Assembly: GCF_024713975.1 (NCBI RefSeq)
Contig: NC_091093.1
Coordinates: forward strand, 1,736,001-1,800,000
DNA length: 64,000 nucleotides
Direction of reading: 5' to 3'
From: Paralichthys olivaceus
Lineage: Eukaryota; Chordata; Actinopteri; Pleuronectiformes; Paralichthyidae
Shown: positions 46,158 to 58,762 of the stretch, piece by piece
How positions within the stretch are numbered: position 1 is the stretch's first letter
Layout: every line of letters begins with the position of its first letter
The notes under the pieces: generated by a model
What the model saw: the letters and a program-made list of their open reading frames with translations, nothing else
Told to the model about the DNA's origin: nothing
The model's database searches: none
Translations under genes and position numbers: made by a program

Positions 46158-47710
46158 TCAATATCCTTGGGCTGACAGTTTCTCTTCCACTTTATCAGCA
46201 GTCAGGTTTAAACAACATGCCCTCAGGGCTTCTATCAGCTCATTTGTTCGGGCCTCGGCTCCTCGGCTCTTCCTCCACTCCTTCAGCAGCTCTATTCCTG
46301 TCTCCTCCAATTCTGTAGGATACCTCCTGCTTATGGAGTCCAGCTTGACATCATTCAAACCCAGTTTGCGGCCCAGTTTACGCCAAGACCTTCCTAGGTT
46401 TTCTGCAATCACCTCTGTAGCAATGTCCAGTTGGGCTGAAAGAGAAGGAGATATAAATGGTTTAGAGAATAGGGTTTTCTACTTTTGGGAAACAATTTCA
46501 ACGCATATTTGTACAAAACATAATAGCACAACATAACTATTAAGCACCTCCTAAGGCCAACAAGGATAATTGGGAATAGACAACAGCTAATGAAAAAAAG
46601 GCTTGTCCATCTTCCCTTCTGGAAATGAGGAGTAAACTGAAGGTCTTTAAAGAGTCAGCTGTTCTACACACATTTAGAGACATTAAGATACTATGTCAGG
46701 TTTATATAAAATCCCCTTAGTTTCAGTCAACAGTGTAAATTATTTAGAGCTTATTGAGAGGTATAAAAAGAGTGGTAGCCCCGGTGTTATAAAGTCAAGA
46801 AAACAATATTGATAGTGATTAATCAATAATGACAATAATTTTATGTCCAGCAGGTCAATGTCCACAGTTGTCCAAAGAGAACAATCCCACCTCTGCGATT
46901 TTCTGTTGTCTGAACAGAAATGAACAAAGTCAGTCCATATTTAATTTTGTTTGATTTTTAATATACACTACAGGAAAGATATCATGTTTTATCTTTCCCC
47001 ACACCCGCTGCCAATTCCTTTCTTACAAGGACTAGTCTGTCTTAGACAATAAGGTTCAGATCAGGTAGACAACATTCAGTCAGGTACAGTTGTACTGAGG
47101 GGACATTCCATCAGAGTTGTTGATTTCACCACTGTTGTTACAATCACAAAAAGGTCTCCTGTCACCAGGAATCAGAATTTCGGAGTCAAATTTGACAACT
47201 TCAATCTTCACTTCGCGCTGTTACATTACGGGTGTTTGGAGCGGCCAAAAAAACATGCGACGCATCGCAGTCCAGTGAAGTGGAGTATATCTCATATAGC
47301 CTACAGCGAATGTTTGAGGCCACCACATTAGCTGAGAATTGTCACTGTAAAGTTTCGGGCTGTCTGACGGAGGCTGGCTGAGAGAGAGAGAGAGAGAGAG
47401 TTTCATTACCCTTCTCCGCCTGCTCCGGTTCGCTGGCAGTGTTTCCACGCCGACTTTCATACGTGTTGAATTTGTCCGCGAGATCGAGTCGTTGAATTTG
47501 TTGGAGAAGCTCGGACAGAGGCTCTGTTTTATCGGCTCCCAGCTCGCCTCTCTCTGTCAGAAACTGAAAGAGTTTTAGTGCGCTGTTGATCTTCTCCATA
47601 TTTTTTTTCCCGATCTTCCCTCGACACAGAAACTTCATTTTATCCAGCTCGTCACTGGAAAGCTGGTTTGAAATCTCAAGTAAAACAGCGTTAAATTGCA
47701 AAGAGCTCAT
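46158..47710 (-). CDS. fadd: FADD, Fas-associated death domain adaptor
   Basis: Two exons on the minus strand: 47710-47410 and 46435-46158, joined at GAGAAGG|GTAATG and TTTCAG|CCC, giving about 192 residues. Residues 1-80 form the death effector domain (MSSLQFNAVLLEISNQLSSD, with the RLDL match to the RxDL motif). Residues from about 100 on form the death domain (NLGRSWRKLGRKLGLNDVKL). FADD links death receptors to caspase-8/10 in the cytoplasm through these two domains. The two-exon plan with the intron between the domains, and the size, agree with vertebrate FADD. It lies downstream of ano1 on the same strand, as in human. Confidence 0.95.
47380..47400. repeat. (GA)n microsatellite at the fadd donor
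   Basis: A pure GA run starts a few bases inside the fadd intron, seen as CT repeats on the coding strand directly after the donor region. Confidence 0.9.
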
Positions 47711-48271
47711 TCTTTCACACAGACCGACAGTCGGACCCGATCCTTCTGAACTAGGAAACGCTTCACTTGTACTTTCACTTCCGTGTTTTTCTTACTTTGC
47801 CAGATTTACGGTAATTATCGTATTTGTACGGTATTTCGCCCACTGTGCGACGGGTGATCGATAACGCCACAATGAAGTCAATCATGTGGCGACAGTATGA
47901 CGACTTACAACTATCAGTGTCATACGGGTCGACGGGGTATATGTGTACGCACAGTGATAATGCATGTGAATGCGTCTGTTTTTACCACGGTTAGCCCAGA
48001 TTGAAAATTGATGCGCGTCAGTTTGTGGTGTTACGGTAATGGACTTGGAGTGGAGAAAATGGCATCCAGAATTTACTCCTATAGAAATCCTTGAGAGGTG
48101 AAATATTTGTGTGCATGTCAAGTTTCAAGTAATTTCACTGCACGAACTTAGAGAAAATTCAAGGGAAAGACAGCACAATTTTCATTATGGTACTCATAAC
48201 TTGCTCATATTAAATATTATTAAGAATCCTCAAGAGTTGACAAATATGTTTCCCCTTACTAAGCTTGTTAC

Positions 48272-48514
48272 TAAGATGTGGCTGAGGGCGGTTGTCCGTC
48301 AACCAGAAGGTCAGCAGTTCAATCCCCAGTCTTCTCCATCTGCATGCCAAAGTGTCCTTGGGCAAGATGCTGAACCCCAAATAGCCCTTCATAAAAACAG
48401 AAGTGCTGCTAATAGATGCACTGTATGGGTGAATGGTAAAAATGTACTGTAAAATGCTTTTAGCGGCCATCAAGAGTAGAAAAGCACTATATAAATACAA
48501 ACCACTTACCATTT
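48272..48514 (-). repeat. R1 repeat (reverse copy)
   Basis: tgtggctgagggcggttgtc, ccaaagtgtccttgggcaag and actatataaatacaaaccac are the reverse of the R1 sequence at 23138-23414. Confidence 0.82.
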
Positions 48515-51500
48515 GTTCATGGTGACCCCCACTATCTGCATGTCAAGTTTCAAATACAATGTGTTTGTTTAAAACCTTCTGAAACTTGATATACAGAGGT
48601 GGTCAACCTGAACAACAGTGAGGTGAAAAGATTTTTCACCTCTTAAGAATTAAAAAAATAATAATATTAAAGAGAAGCAAGTTGTGAATACCATAAAGAA
48701 AATTGAGCTGACCTTTGTGAAGCAATTTTCTTTTGTATTTGTTTACAGAACAGGGTCTGCATCATGCTACACACACTCCCTTCTCTTGCAGTACTCAATG
48801 TCAGGTTATAGATAAAGGGGTAGCAGTACATTGTAGTGTCTATATGCTCAGGAACTTTCATACCTAACTCAAATGCCCCAGACAGAGAGACACCAACTCC
48901 AACTATTTTCTAAATTATATCAGAAGCAAGACGTAATGGACACAACGTGATTTAGGCATGCATGCTTTAGGTTTAACTATCCAGTAAGATGCAAACACCC
49001 ACATAGAGCAGCTATTCTAGCCTTTCATGGACATGATGTTGGAATGGTTGATGCGAGGTGGAGAGGGAAAAAGATTAGTTGGGATGTTGTGTGAGATATC
49101 TTCAGACTTGGAGTTGACAATAACTCATGCAACTCTGTTAATGTTGATATGTACATCAAGCCTTCAAGAAACCCTCCTGCATAAGACATAAGATTCTTCC
49201 TGAGTTCTCCTTCACCAGCTCACACTTTTATCACATATTTCCCACAAATAGATATGGTAAAATCACCTGCAAACAGTGGGGGTCACCATGGACAATACAG
49301 AGGTGAAAATTCTTGAAACATGGTATACAGACAATGGCTGTCTTTAGCCTGAAAGGTTATCTGCATACCATACTCAAGATGAACACTCCCACCTCCTCTT
49401 AAATTATTAGAAAAATCAAGTAAATATTGCATCAAAAAAGGTGATGTTCTATACATGGCAACACAGTGTCCAAATCCATCACTATTTTTTTTATAATATA
49501 TATATATATACAGTAGAATATATTTTATTAATTTGATATATTATTATATTACTATATGTTATTTTTGCATTATTTGTAGACACTAGGGGACAGTAAGCAT
49601 CAGACCAGGTAGGATTCACAATAAATGTAGCAGGTGTGTTAATGAGGGGAAGCACCAGGAAGGGACATTTCTTTCTTTACCAGCACATGAAGAGAAGCTG
49701 CAGGAGAAGCACATGTATATCTGTGCTTTTCAACGGGAAAATAAATCAACCCAACCGTGAATTTTGTGTGGACAATGGACTTCTTCATTGCCTGTGTACA
49801 ACTCAACTGAACTGGTGCCTCAGTTTAAAGTAAAAAGGAATCTGTTGACAAATAGTCACTAAATATAAATATATATCAATGTGCACACACCAGGTAGTTC
49901 CTCACTCATTTATTTGCAGTATGAAGACAAATCTGTTATACGTGCATATACACTCATGCATGTTGTGAAATGAGCATTGACATACATTGTAATAAATATT
50001 ACCATGTTACAGTATTTAGTGTTTTATTGATGGCTGTGAATACATGGCAACAAATGGCAGGAGGACATCTCATGAGGGACATGGAGAGATGATCTTGAGT
50101 TATCAGGTCACAAGAGATCATGAGGGAAAATATTCTTTGTTATTCATCAGATATCACATTAATCATATCTGAATATCAACACATACACACACACACACAC
50201 TCACACATGCACACGTGCAGTTTTTGCTCAAGGAAAGTTATATCCCAGAAAGAAGTAATGTCTGTCCAGATACAGTGAAATAGGCTGATATTGATGGTTT
50301 GTCATACATTAAATAAAGAATGAAAATTACGATAATTACATGAAGTATATTCTTGTCATTGTGACAGTTGATCTTTCAGTGGTCCCCTGTGGGCTGAACA
50401 AATTAGATCCACTTAGAAATGCAATGTCATAAAACAACATACATACAACATTTTGACCTAAAAGTGATTTTACATCACTGAAAATTTTAAATGTATTAAT
50501 ACATTCTCTTAGTCTGGGTAGTTCAACATATTTACAGCAGGGGGCAGGTTTTTACACACTTATAAGACTGTAGTGTTGCTGCACCTTTGGTCTACAGTAT
50601 AGTACTATTCTTCAAAGTGATATCCAGTCACTCCCATATTTTTTGCAGCAGGAACAATACAAAAATTATATATAATATTCAGTCATTGTGCTTTAATTGT
50701 TTAAGAATTACAGCTTTAGGAGAACACCAAATAATGTTTAAGGTTCATATAAGGTATATAATAATAAAGATAATAATATTGAAGCTGTTTACATGAAAAC
50801 TGCTAAATGAAGCTCTAAAATTATCCAGTGGTGGTTTGGAGAAGCTATAAATCAACCGTGTTAACTCCTGGAGCAGCTAGTAGGACATAAGGCAGGGTCA
50901 GAGTGAGTAATGCTGTTTTCTCTCTTAACAACGGTCATTATGGTGTCCTCAAGCAAAACACTGCTTTTGGATACAGCGACATGAATTCACATTAAAATTC
51001 GAGATTGACCAAAAACTAAATGCAATGTCCCTTTAAATGAGCATCTCCCATTAAAAGGCAAGATTCTTCAATTGTTCCAAGATGCAGCTATCTAACATTA
51101 TATTAGTTTACAGTAATTTATGTGACCGAAAACATTTAGTACAATAAGTAGAATCAAATGTGCACAACCTTAAATCTGTTCTATTAATGATTAAACATAC
51201 ATTTGAAAGGTAGCAAGTAACATTTCATTTCATTAAAAGTTGCTAACACTACACAAAGTAGCTACTGTTTTACAAAATATCACTATGAATGGAGTATGGG
51301 TATGAAGTCATGGTGATTTTAACAGCTCAACCAATACGTTTAAAATTCAAACCCAAAGAGAATTTTCAACTCCTAAATTCAACTTAAAGGTTAAGTGTGT
51401 AGAATTTAGTGACATCTAGTGGTGAAGTTGCTGGATACCCCTCACCTCACCCCCCCTTTCAAACATGAAAGAGAACCTGTGGCAGCCTTCAGTCATTATA

Positions 51501-53052
51501 AAAAATCAAAACGTGTTAAGTTTGTCCATTCTGGGCTACAGTAAAAAACACACTCCCAATGTAAATATAAAGTATTTAAATATTATTGGTCCATTCTAGG
51601 GTAAAGAAAACAACAATTCCTACAATTTAAAAGAAACACAATAGGTGACAAAATAGGATTATTTTATATTCAATTTCTGCCAATAGATCCACTTCACCTA
51701 AATCTTACATTCTAAACCTTTAAGCTCGCACTAAAGTATTTTAGTGTCTTTTAGTTTAAAACTCTTTTCCAACGGCAGCAAGCTGCTGTTTTTACATAAT
51801 CTGCCTGTCACAAGTTATTCAAAGGTAAACTAAACTGAATGAACTAAAGTGATAACTTGACTGATAGACACTGGAAAAACATTTGAATGCTAATGCTGAT
51901 TTGTGTTGGACATGTAAATTACTTTTGCAAATTACTTTCACCATATCAAGTTTTATAATGTGATAATATGTCAGTGTTATATGCTGTTCTGCTGTAGACA
52001 AAATATAGATTATACAGCAGAAACACGGGAAAAACTACTGGAATTATTTTAATTTTCTGACTATCTGGACATCATGACATCCCTTTGTATTTATACTTTA
52101 AATCTTGCCAATCTTGCAGCTTTAATTCCAGTTCATTACAATGAATAATTATATGATTTGTGCTTTTAGGAATAATGCCATTGAGCACTGTTAGGCTGTT
52201 TGTTCAACAATAAGCACTGTGGCACTCACACAAGAGAATAGTACAAATCAACAGGCTTGTTTCTGGTCCTTCAAAACCTGTGTCCGAACAACAAAAGCAC
52301 AAGTGCCTGACCATGTTGCATATTAAAGAAAAACATCAATAAATTCCTGCATTTGTATAGAATTGTGCAAAACAGAAAAAGGCCTGTCTGAGCTGTTTAT
52401 ATTGATAGCATTTAATGGTGTTGTATCTCACCCGCGAGCTATCAAGGCCATTTGTATGGATTGAAAGGCAGTTTCCAGTACAAAAACTGCATTTAGTTGC
52501 TCGGCATGAACTTCATGCTCAAAAATATGATTTATATTAAGTTACAGGTTTTGTGTTATTTTCTCAGACATCCTGAATGCTTACATCAACGAGTGAATTC
52601 CCCCGAGTCTTATGAAGATAATGGCTTGTTCCTTTTAATTACATCCAATAAATAATGTTTTGTGATCATAAATCCTGTGGTTGAGTAATTGGCTACTAAT
52701 ACCATGTCTGCTACTTCCTGGGTGTTTGTTAATGCCTGATAAGGTTAAGTCTGGCTTGTTGAAAAATGGAACAAACTAACTGAAAGTGTTAAAAACAAAC
52801 AAGCAAAAACAGCCAGTTAATCAGCTGAAAGAATTCTAATGTGAACACTTCAAAATAAGTCCGGTCACTTCAGAAAATATTCCAAAACAATTTAAATGTA
52901 ATAAAAGCTAAAATATTTATAACAAAGTGATCATATGTTGAAGTATGCGCATTAACCATTACCAGCTAGCTATAAGCAGCTGATAAAGTTATTTACAGTT
53001 AGTATACAAGTTGGGGTGTTGGCTTATTTTTCTCTATCTCACAGCAAGCAGC
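48515..53052. other. Intergenic region between ano1 and fadd
   Basis: AT-rich with microsatellites near 49490 and 50185, the R3 copy at 51389-51722 and no open frame with a recognised domain. The phrase catgtcaagtttcaa occurs at 48115 and 48538. Related sequence occurs inverted around 49275-49345, suggesting a decayed foldback element. Confidence 0.5.
51389..51722 (+). repeat. Dispersed repeat R3 (copy 2)
   Basis: agaatttagtgacatctagt, gtttgtccattctgggctac and tgccaatagatccacttcac match 24410-24740 in order. Unlike copy 1 it lacks many small indels, so it is closer to the family form. Confidence 0.72.
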
Positions 53053-56000
53053 CTAACAGCAGTTGGCATGTGAGATGGGCCGTGAGCGCGGCTGTGGTGG
53101 GCTTTGATTAGCTAATGAGGTGGAGGTGCAGTTGTCCTGGTTGTGGTTGTCTCGCGCTGCAAGTCTTTTGCCCTGCTCCTCCTTCATAAAAAGCTCCACC
53201 ATGAGGATCTTCTCCTTGTGGATCTGGAGGCTGATGTCCTTGGGGATGTCTGGGATTAGCCAGTCTACAAAGTCACTCATAAGCATCACCACATTCTGCA
53301 CAGGACAGAGTAGACAAAGAGCTGATTGGAACATCTTAGAAATTGACATGTCATTAAGAACCTAGACATTGAGCTACTTGCATAGCAACATTGAGGGAAG
53401 CCAATTAAACTTAAAACAGTCACTTGCTATGGTATGTTTAAATCTTGTCTTAAGTAAATATACAAGTTTGCTCACATTATCCATCATAAACCTCTGGTTG
53501 AGCAAATGTGTTTTTTACTGCCTATACATTTTTCTTTTCATTTCTCAAGAAGTGATCACAGCCCTTCCCAATTTTGACCAATGGGATCAATTTTGATCCA
53601 AGGGTTTACAGATCTAGGAAAGCCAAGAGGTCCAAGCAATGCCTTTTTTGAATTGCAGTCATGGCCTCATGTCCCAAGGAGGTAATGAATGATATTTCAC
53701 CTTCTGGGTCACACACAGTGTGGCAATAAAGAGCAGTGAGTTGGATCTCCACAGCATGAGACCGGCTTGAGCTCTGGGATATACAATTGGCACACCACAA
53801 TTTCCTGAAGTTTTTGAGTGACAGTAGTGTCCTTGTATTGCCAGGAAAATCTGCTGCCTATCTTGACAATAGTCAAGTAGACAGCAGATGAATCCATTCA
53901 CTGCAGGTGGCTCAGTATCTCCTTGTATGGGCTTTACTTCATTTTGCCAGCCTCAGGCCTATGTACCTGATATGTCCCCACAATTTGACATTGGACGCGC
54001 TGAGTCTACTATGTTTCCCTAATGGGAAATGGGAGCCCGGGACCACCAGGTCGTCTAAGGAGGGGTGCACTGGCCCAGGTCGGAGACGGAGCAAGTCGAA
54101 TCTTAATCTTAATATTCATTTTATAACTATAGTTTTTCTATTGTTTGAAATGTGATTGTACTTTAATAGGCTACTCTGGACATTTAGCTTGGGAAGTTTA
54201 GCGCCTCTTAGTCAATCAAAAAAATCGAGAACTTCAGTTGAACCCCATTTTTTTTGTCATTATATATATGTCATTTGGTGGACACTTGCAATTAGTGCAT
54301 CATCATCTATGAATTGGCATTTAGGGGTTCAGTATCTTGCCCAAGGACACTTCCACATCCACAGCTGCTGAGTGGCTGTTTTTTTCACTCCTCTCCAAGA
54401 ATCATAACATTTTCACTAATCTAATAACTTCATTATTTCACTGAGAGACCATAAATCAATCAAATATGAATGACCTGTTTGCATTTTTGCATCTATTTCT
54501 ACATTAAAATACAAATGACAAAAGTGAGTGAAAAGTCTATTTGAAATCATGGAGAGGAAAAGATGCTTTGATATTGATATCTGTGTTTTGTACTGAACCT
54601 GAAAGACGATAACAAAGGCAAGGCGGGCTGCCAGAATGGCCCAGAACTCCTTGGAGAGTTCATAAGGTGTGCTGGACCAGGGAGGCTCTCTGTAGTCCTT
54701 ATATCTAGAAACAGAAACAAAACCGAAGAAAATGTAACAACTATTTATTTTGAAACATAGTTAAGAGGTTGTTATTTGACAATTCATTTCACTTTACAAT
54801 TTGACAGATATCTATATTTTGACCTGTAATGCTCCCTTTTAAATTTCAATTTAGCATAATCAACAATCACAACAAACACAAATACATATATAAGATAGTA
54901 CAATTACCATTGTCAAAAATATCAAATGCTGTCCCAATGCATGAATTGAGCAACTATCGTTAAAGTGGAAGCTTACCTGCATAATTCTACATTATGGCCC
55001 AGGTGCATTGGTTGTTTGGGTTCTGTGCCTGGCTGGAAGTCACTGACTTTGAAGTAGGACAGAGTGTGATCCACAAAGCCATGCATGGTGCCGTCAGGGC
55101 TGTACATGTACTGATAGACCAGCCGTGGGATGAAGTCAGAGGTGAAGGAGATGACAAAGGCCTGAGGGAGATAAAACCTTTTATAATATTATGTCTTCCT
55201 TTCTATTTGACAGATTCATTTATCTTGATGAAATCAAATAAATTAAGACTCTGCTTGGATTTCTTGATTCCAGGGCTTAAGATGTCAAACTATGACATCT
55301 GTGGCATGACACCATATTTTAAATAGTAATTCTATTTGGACCTGCCAACAAAGTAAAGGCAGTTCTAAGGATGTGATTGTTGCTTGCTCTATACCAGGGG
55401 TGAGGGTCGCCAACAATCAGTAGTCTGATCGTTGGCACGCCCTCAGTCAAAAATCAAGACAGTTGTTTCCCCTGAACTATGTTGCCATTAGAAATGCTAT
55501 ATTGATGAGTAAAATACATCATCTTACTGCTGATTCACATCCACAGTGCAAGGTAGGCTGCTCATAACTCCATCAATCCATTATCTATACCAATTTTCCT
55601 TTGCAGCTTTGTGGGAGGAGCTGGAGCCAATCCCTGTTGACATTGGACGAGAGATGGATATACCCTGGACAGGTCGCCAGTGTTTTGTAGGGCCAGTATG
55701 CAGTCCAAGGACCCTTCACACTCATTAACCTAACCCCAATTTGCATCTCTTTTGGCTGTGGGAGGAGGCCAGAGTAACCGGAGAAAGCTCATGAGTCAAC
55801 CACCTCACAACAGAACCTTTTAAGGTGCCCAAGGTTGCTTTTTAGAGTAAGGAATTAAAGGGATAGTTCACAAAATGAAAATGAACAAATCATCTACTCG
55901 CCACTATGCCGGTGGAGGCGTGGGTAAAGTGTTTGAGTCCACAAAACACTTCTGGAGTGTGGCGCTGGAAGTGGCTAAACATAGTGTGTCAGAGGGTCTG

Positions 56001-58731
56001 TGAACACACCTCGTACGAAAATATCAGCGAAATCTAGGCTTAAGACATGGTGTAAATGTCTTAAAAATGTGAATGATGTAGCAGATTGGTGAGGTAAGAG
56101 GGAGCCTAGTTATGGAGGGCTTTATGAGTGAGGAGGAGGACTTTGTATTGGATGTGTTGTGGGAAGGGGAGCCAGTAGAGATTCTGGAGAACAGGGGTAA
56201 TGTGATCACGGGAGCTGGAGTGGGTGAGCAGGCGAGTAGCAGAGTTCTGGATGTTCTGTAGTTCATTTAGTACTTTGGATGATGTGCCATAGAGGATACT
56301 GTTGCAATAGTGGATTCTGAAGGCATGGATGAGAGGAGGAGAGTGATGGGCGGAGATGGGCTATGTTTTTTCTGTTCTTTTATTACGTCTGAAGACTAGG
56401 TCACCATAGACTTCACTGACTTGTATTGGATTTGGCTGCTACAACGTGTTTTGGGGACCAAACACTTCACCCACCCCTCCATTGGCATAGTGGTGAAGAG
56501 ATTATGAGAGCATTTTCATTTTTCAGTGAACTATCCCTTTAAGGTCCACTTTTGTTTACATTTGGCTCCCGGTAAGAAAGGATATAGCCCATGTGATATA
56601 GCATTGTCAGTCCAGCCCTTTGGGATTGTAAGTGTATAGTGCTTGTAAAGATAAAAGACTTACATTAACAATGACTGCTACCTTGCTGAGGCCTCTCAAA
56701 AGGTTGTACCAGATACCTGCAGAAAGGCAGACTCGTCATGAAGGTAAGAACAGAGGATACAGCAGTTTCAACATACAACTTTTGTACAGGGTCAGTAAGC
56801 AGCAGTCGGAGAGGTGGAAAGACCACTGTGCTGTGTTAAAGGAGTGATACAACTAAGTGGTTAGGAATGTTAGGTGTATGCTAAAAAGTTTATTATATTA
56901 TGATATATTATTATTGATGTATATAATATTACTGCACACTAGGACCATAGGTTCTGAGACTATTTTCCATTTTTGTCAAAACATCACACTACCTTATGTA
57001 AACCATAGAGTACATTTTAAAACTTGAAATTTGTAATCCTTTTCTGTGTTAGTTTGTTGTTTGGTTTTGAAGCTGTATGTCTGGTGCATTTCCAACTTAA
57101 TTGATGGAGAGAAAATCCATAGCCCTCAATCTTTGTGTAGGCGGTAGTGAAATGTCCCTCCAGGGCTACTGTTGGGATGGGTAGGCCTTAGCACCTCTTA
57201 CTTCCTGGTTTCTGATTTGTTTAGTTCCCTATATAAGCTGTGAGTTTTTGCATGCACTCCTTTTCATCTGACCCCTGGTGCAACAGGTTGAGACAGCTAC
57301 GAGCTGCTATCCTTGTATTATTCAGGTCCTAAGTTAATGAGTTGGTCTTTGTTCATTTGTTAAACTCAGCTATCCTTGTGGCATCCATTGCTTTCCCCCA
57401 AGAAGAGAATAGATCTTTGTATCTGCCATGCAATGCTAGTATTGTGTATTGAACATTTGCTTTCTATTTTTGTGTGTTCGAGTGCTGTAGGAACGGTGGA
57501 AAATGGGCAGTGAACACCTACCAATGTCTTTGGCTTTGGCTGCAATTGGCCTGCGCAGCTGCATAACAAATTTTTTGGCATCCAGGCGAATCTCAATGAT
57601 GTTATTCAGAAGAGCGAAGAGTGGAGCCAGAGGGAAGGAGGCCACGAAAAGAGTAACCATTCCAAACTGGATTACTACAGAAACAGACAATAGGAAAAAT
57701 TAGCTCAAGTTCCTGGATGAACATGTGGGGACAGGCACAATTCAGCCATGGTAAACAATAAGACTCATATGTTCTCCATTCCTGAGCTACCCCATGCATT
57801 CATGTAAACACAGGTTCATTACACATACAGTAATATGAAACAACTGATACAGACTGTATCAGAGACAGGTACTGATATTTTGCAATGAATACACCAGTAG
57901 ATAGCGTGATAACTGTACTTCTATATTTTAATATCGATTAGACCAAAATGAAGCTGCAGTTTAAACCTACACAACAAGGTGCAATCTACATTTTACCTTT
58001 AACCTATTAATTTACCTTTGCCTTCAGTTATTAGTGTGATGCCATCATTTTCTCATTACACATTCACTTTACCCATAGTGCATGGTAGAATCGGTTGTAT
58101 TACATATTCAACTGAATATCTGTGAAGCTTTATGGATTATCTGTGGAAAACATGGATGGGGTAGTTAGTATGGAGCTAAACAAAGAGGGTTTGGAGGTTG
58201 AGAGGCAAAAATCTAATTTAAATTAAAAATAAATGTAGACATTTTTGGCTAGAGTATTTTTGGATTTGTTATCATCTAGTCACTAGATTCTAGTGCATAC
58301 CCTTAAAACAAAGAGATGTCTCATCAAGATGTTTTCTTAATGTAGAAATAATGATGACCACACTGATGTGCGTCATAATGCTATGTAGCTAAGCTGTGCT
58401 TCAGTTTTCCTTTTATTGTCTCATCTCAGGTGTTTGAGCATGAATATATAATGTGCTTGTGTCCTCCTAATGATTTTTAAACCTCACCTTCTAAGGATTC
58501 AGCACACATCTACAATGAGTGTCTTTATCATGACGGTTTGTGTCCACAAGATGAAGTTAAGTCCAATATTCACTCTTTATCTCTGTTTTGGTCCAGTGTC
58601 TTACAAAATACTGTATCCAATTCTTAAAGTAAAACATAAGTCAAAGTAATGTTGGCAGGTTGTTTTATCCGAAAAAGCTTTCTACCACTGCTGGAAACTA
58701 AACTGCCAAAACAACAAACTACAAGTTATAT

Positions 58732-58762
<31 letters not shown>

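Noticed and set aside
47821-48060. Possible bidirectional promoter or gene upstream of fadd
   Set aside because: The region is somewhat richer in CpG, but no TATA box, exon or conserved frame could be supported beyond the fadd start.
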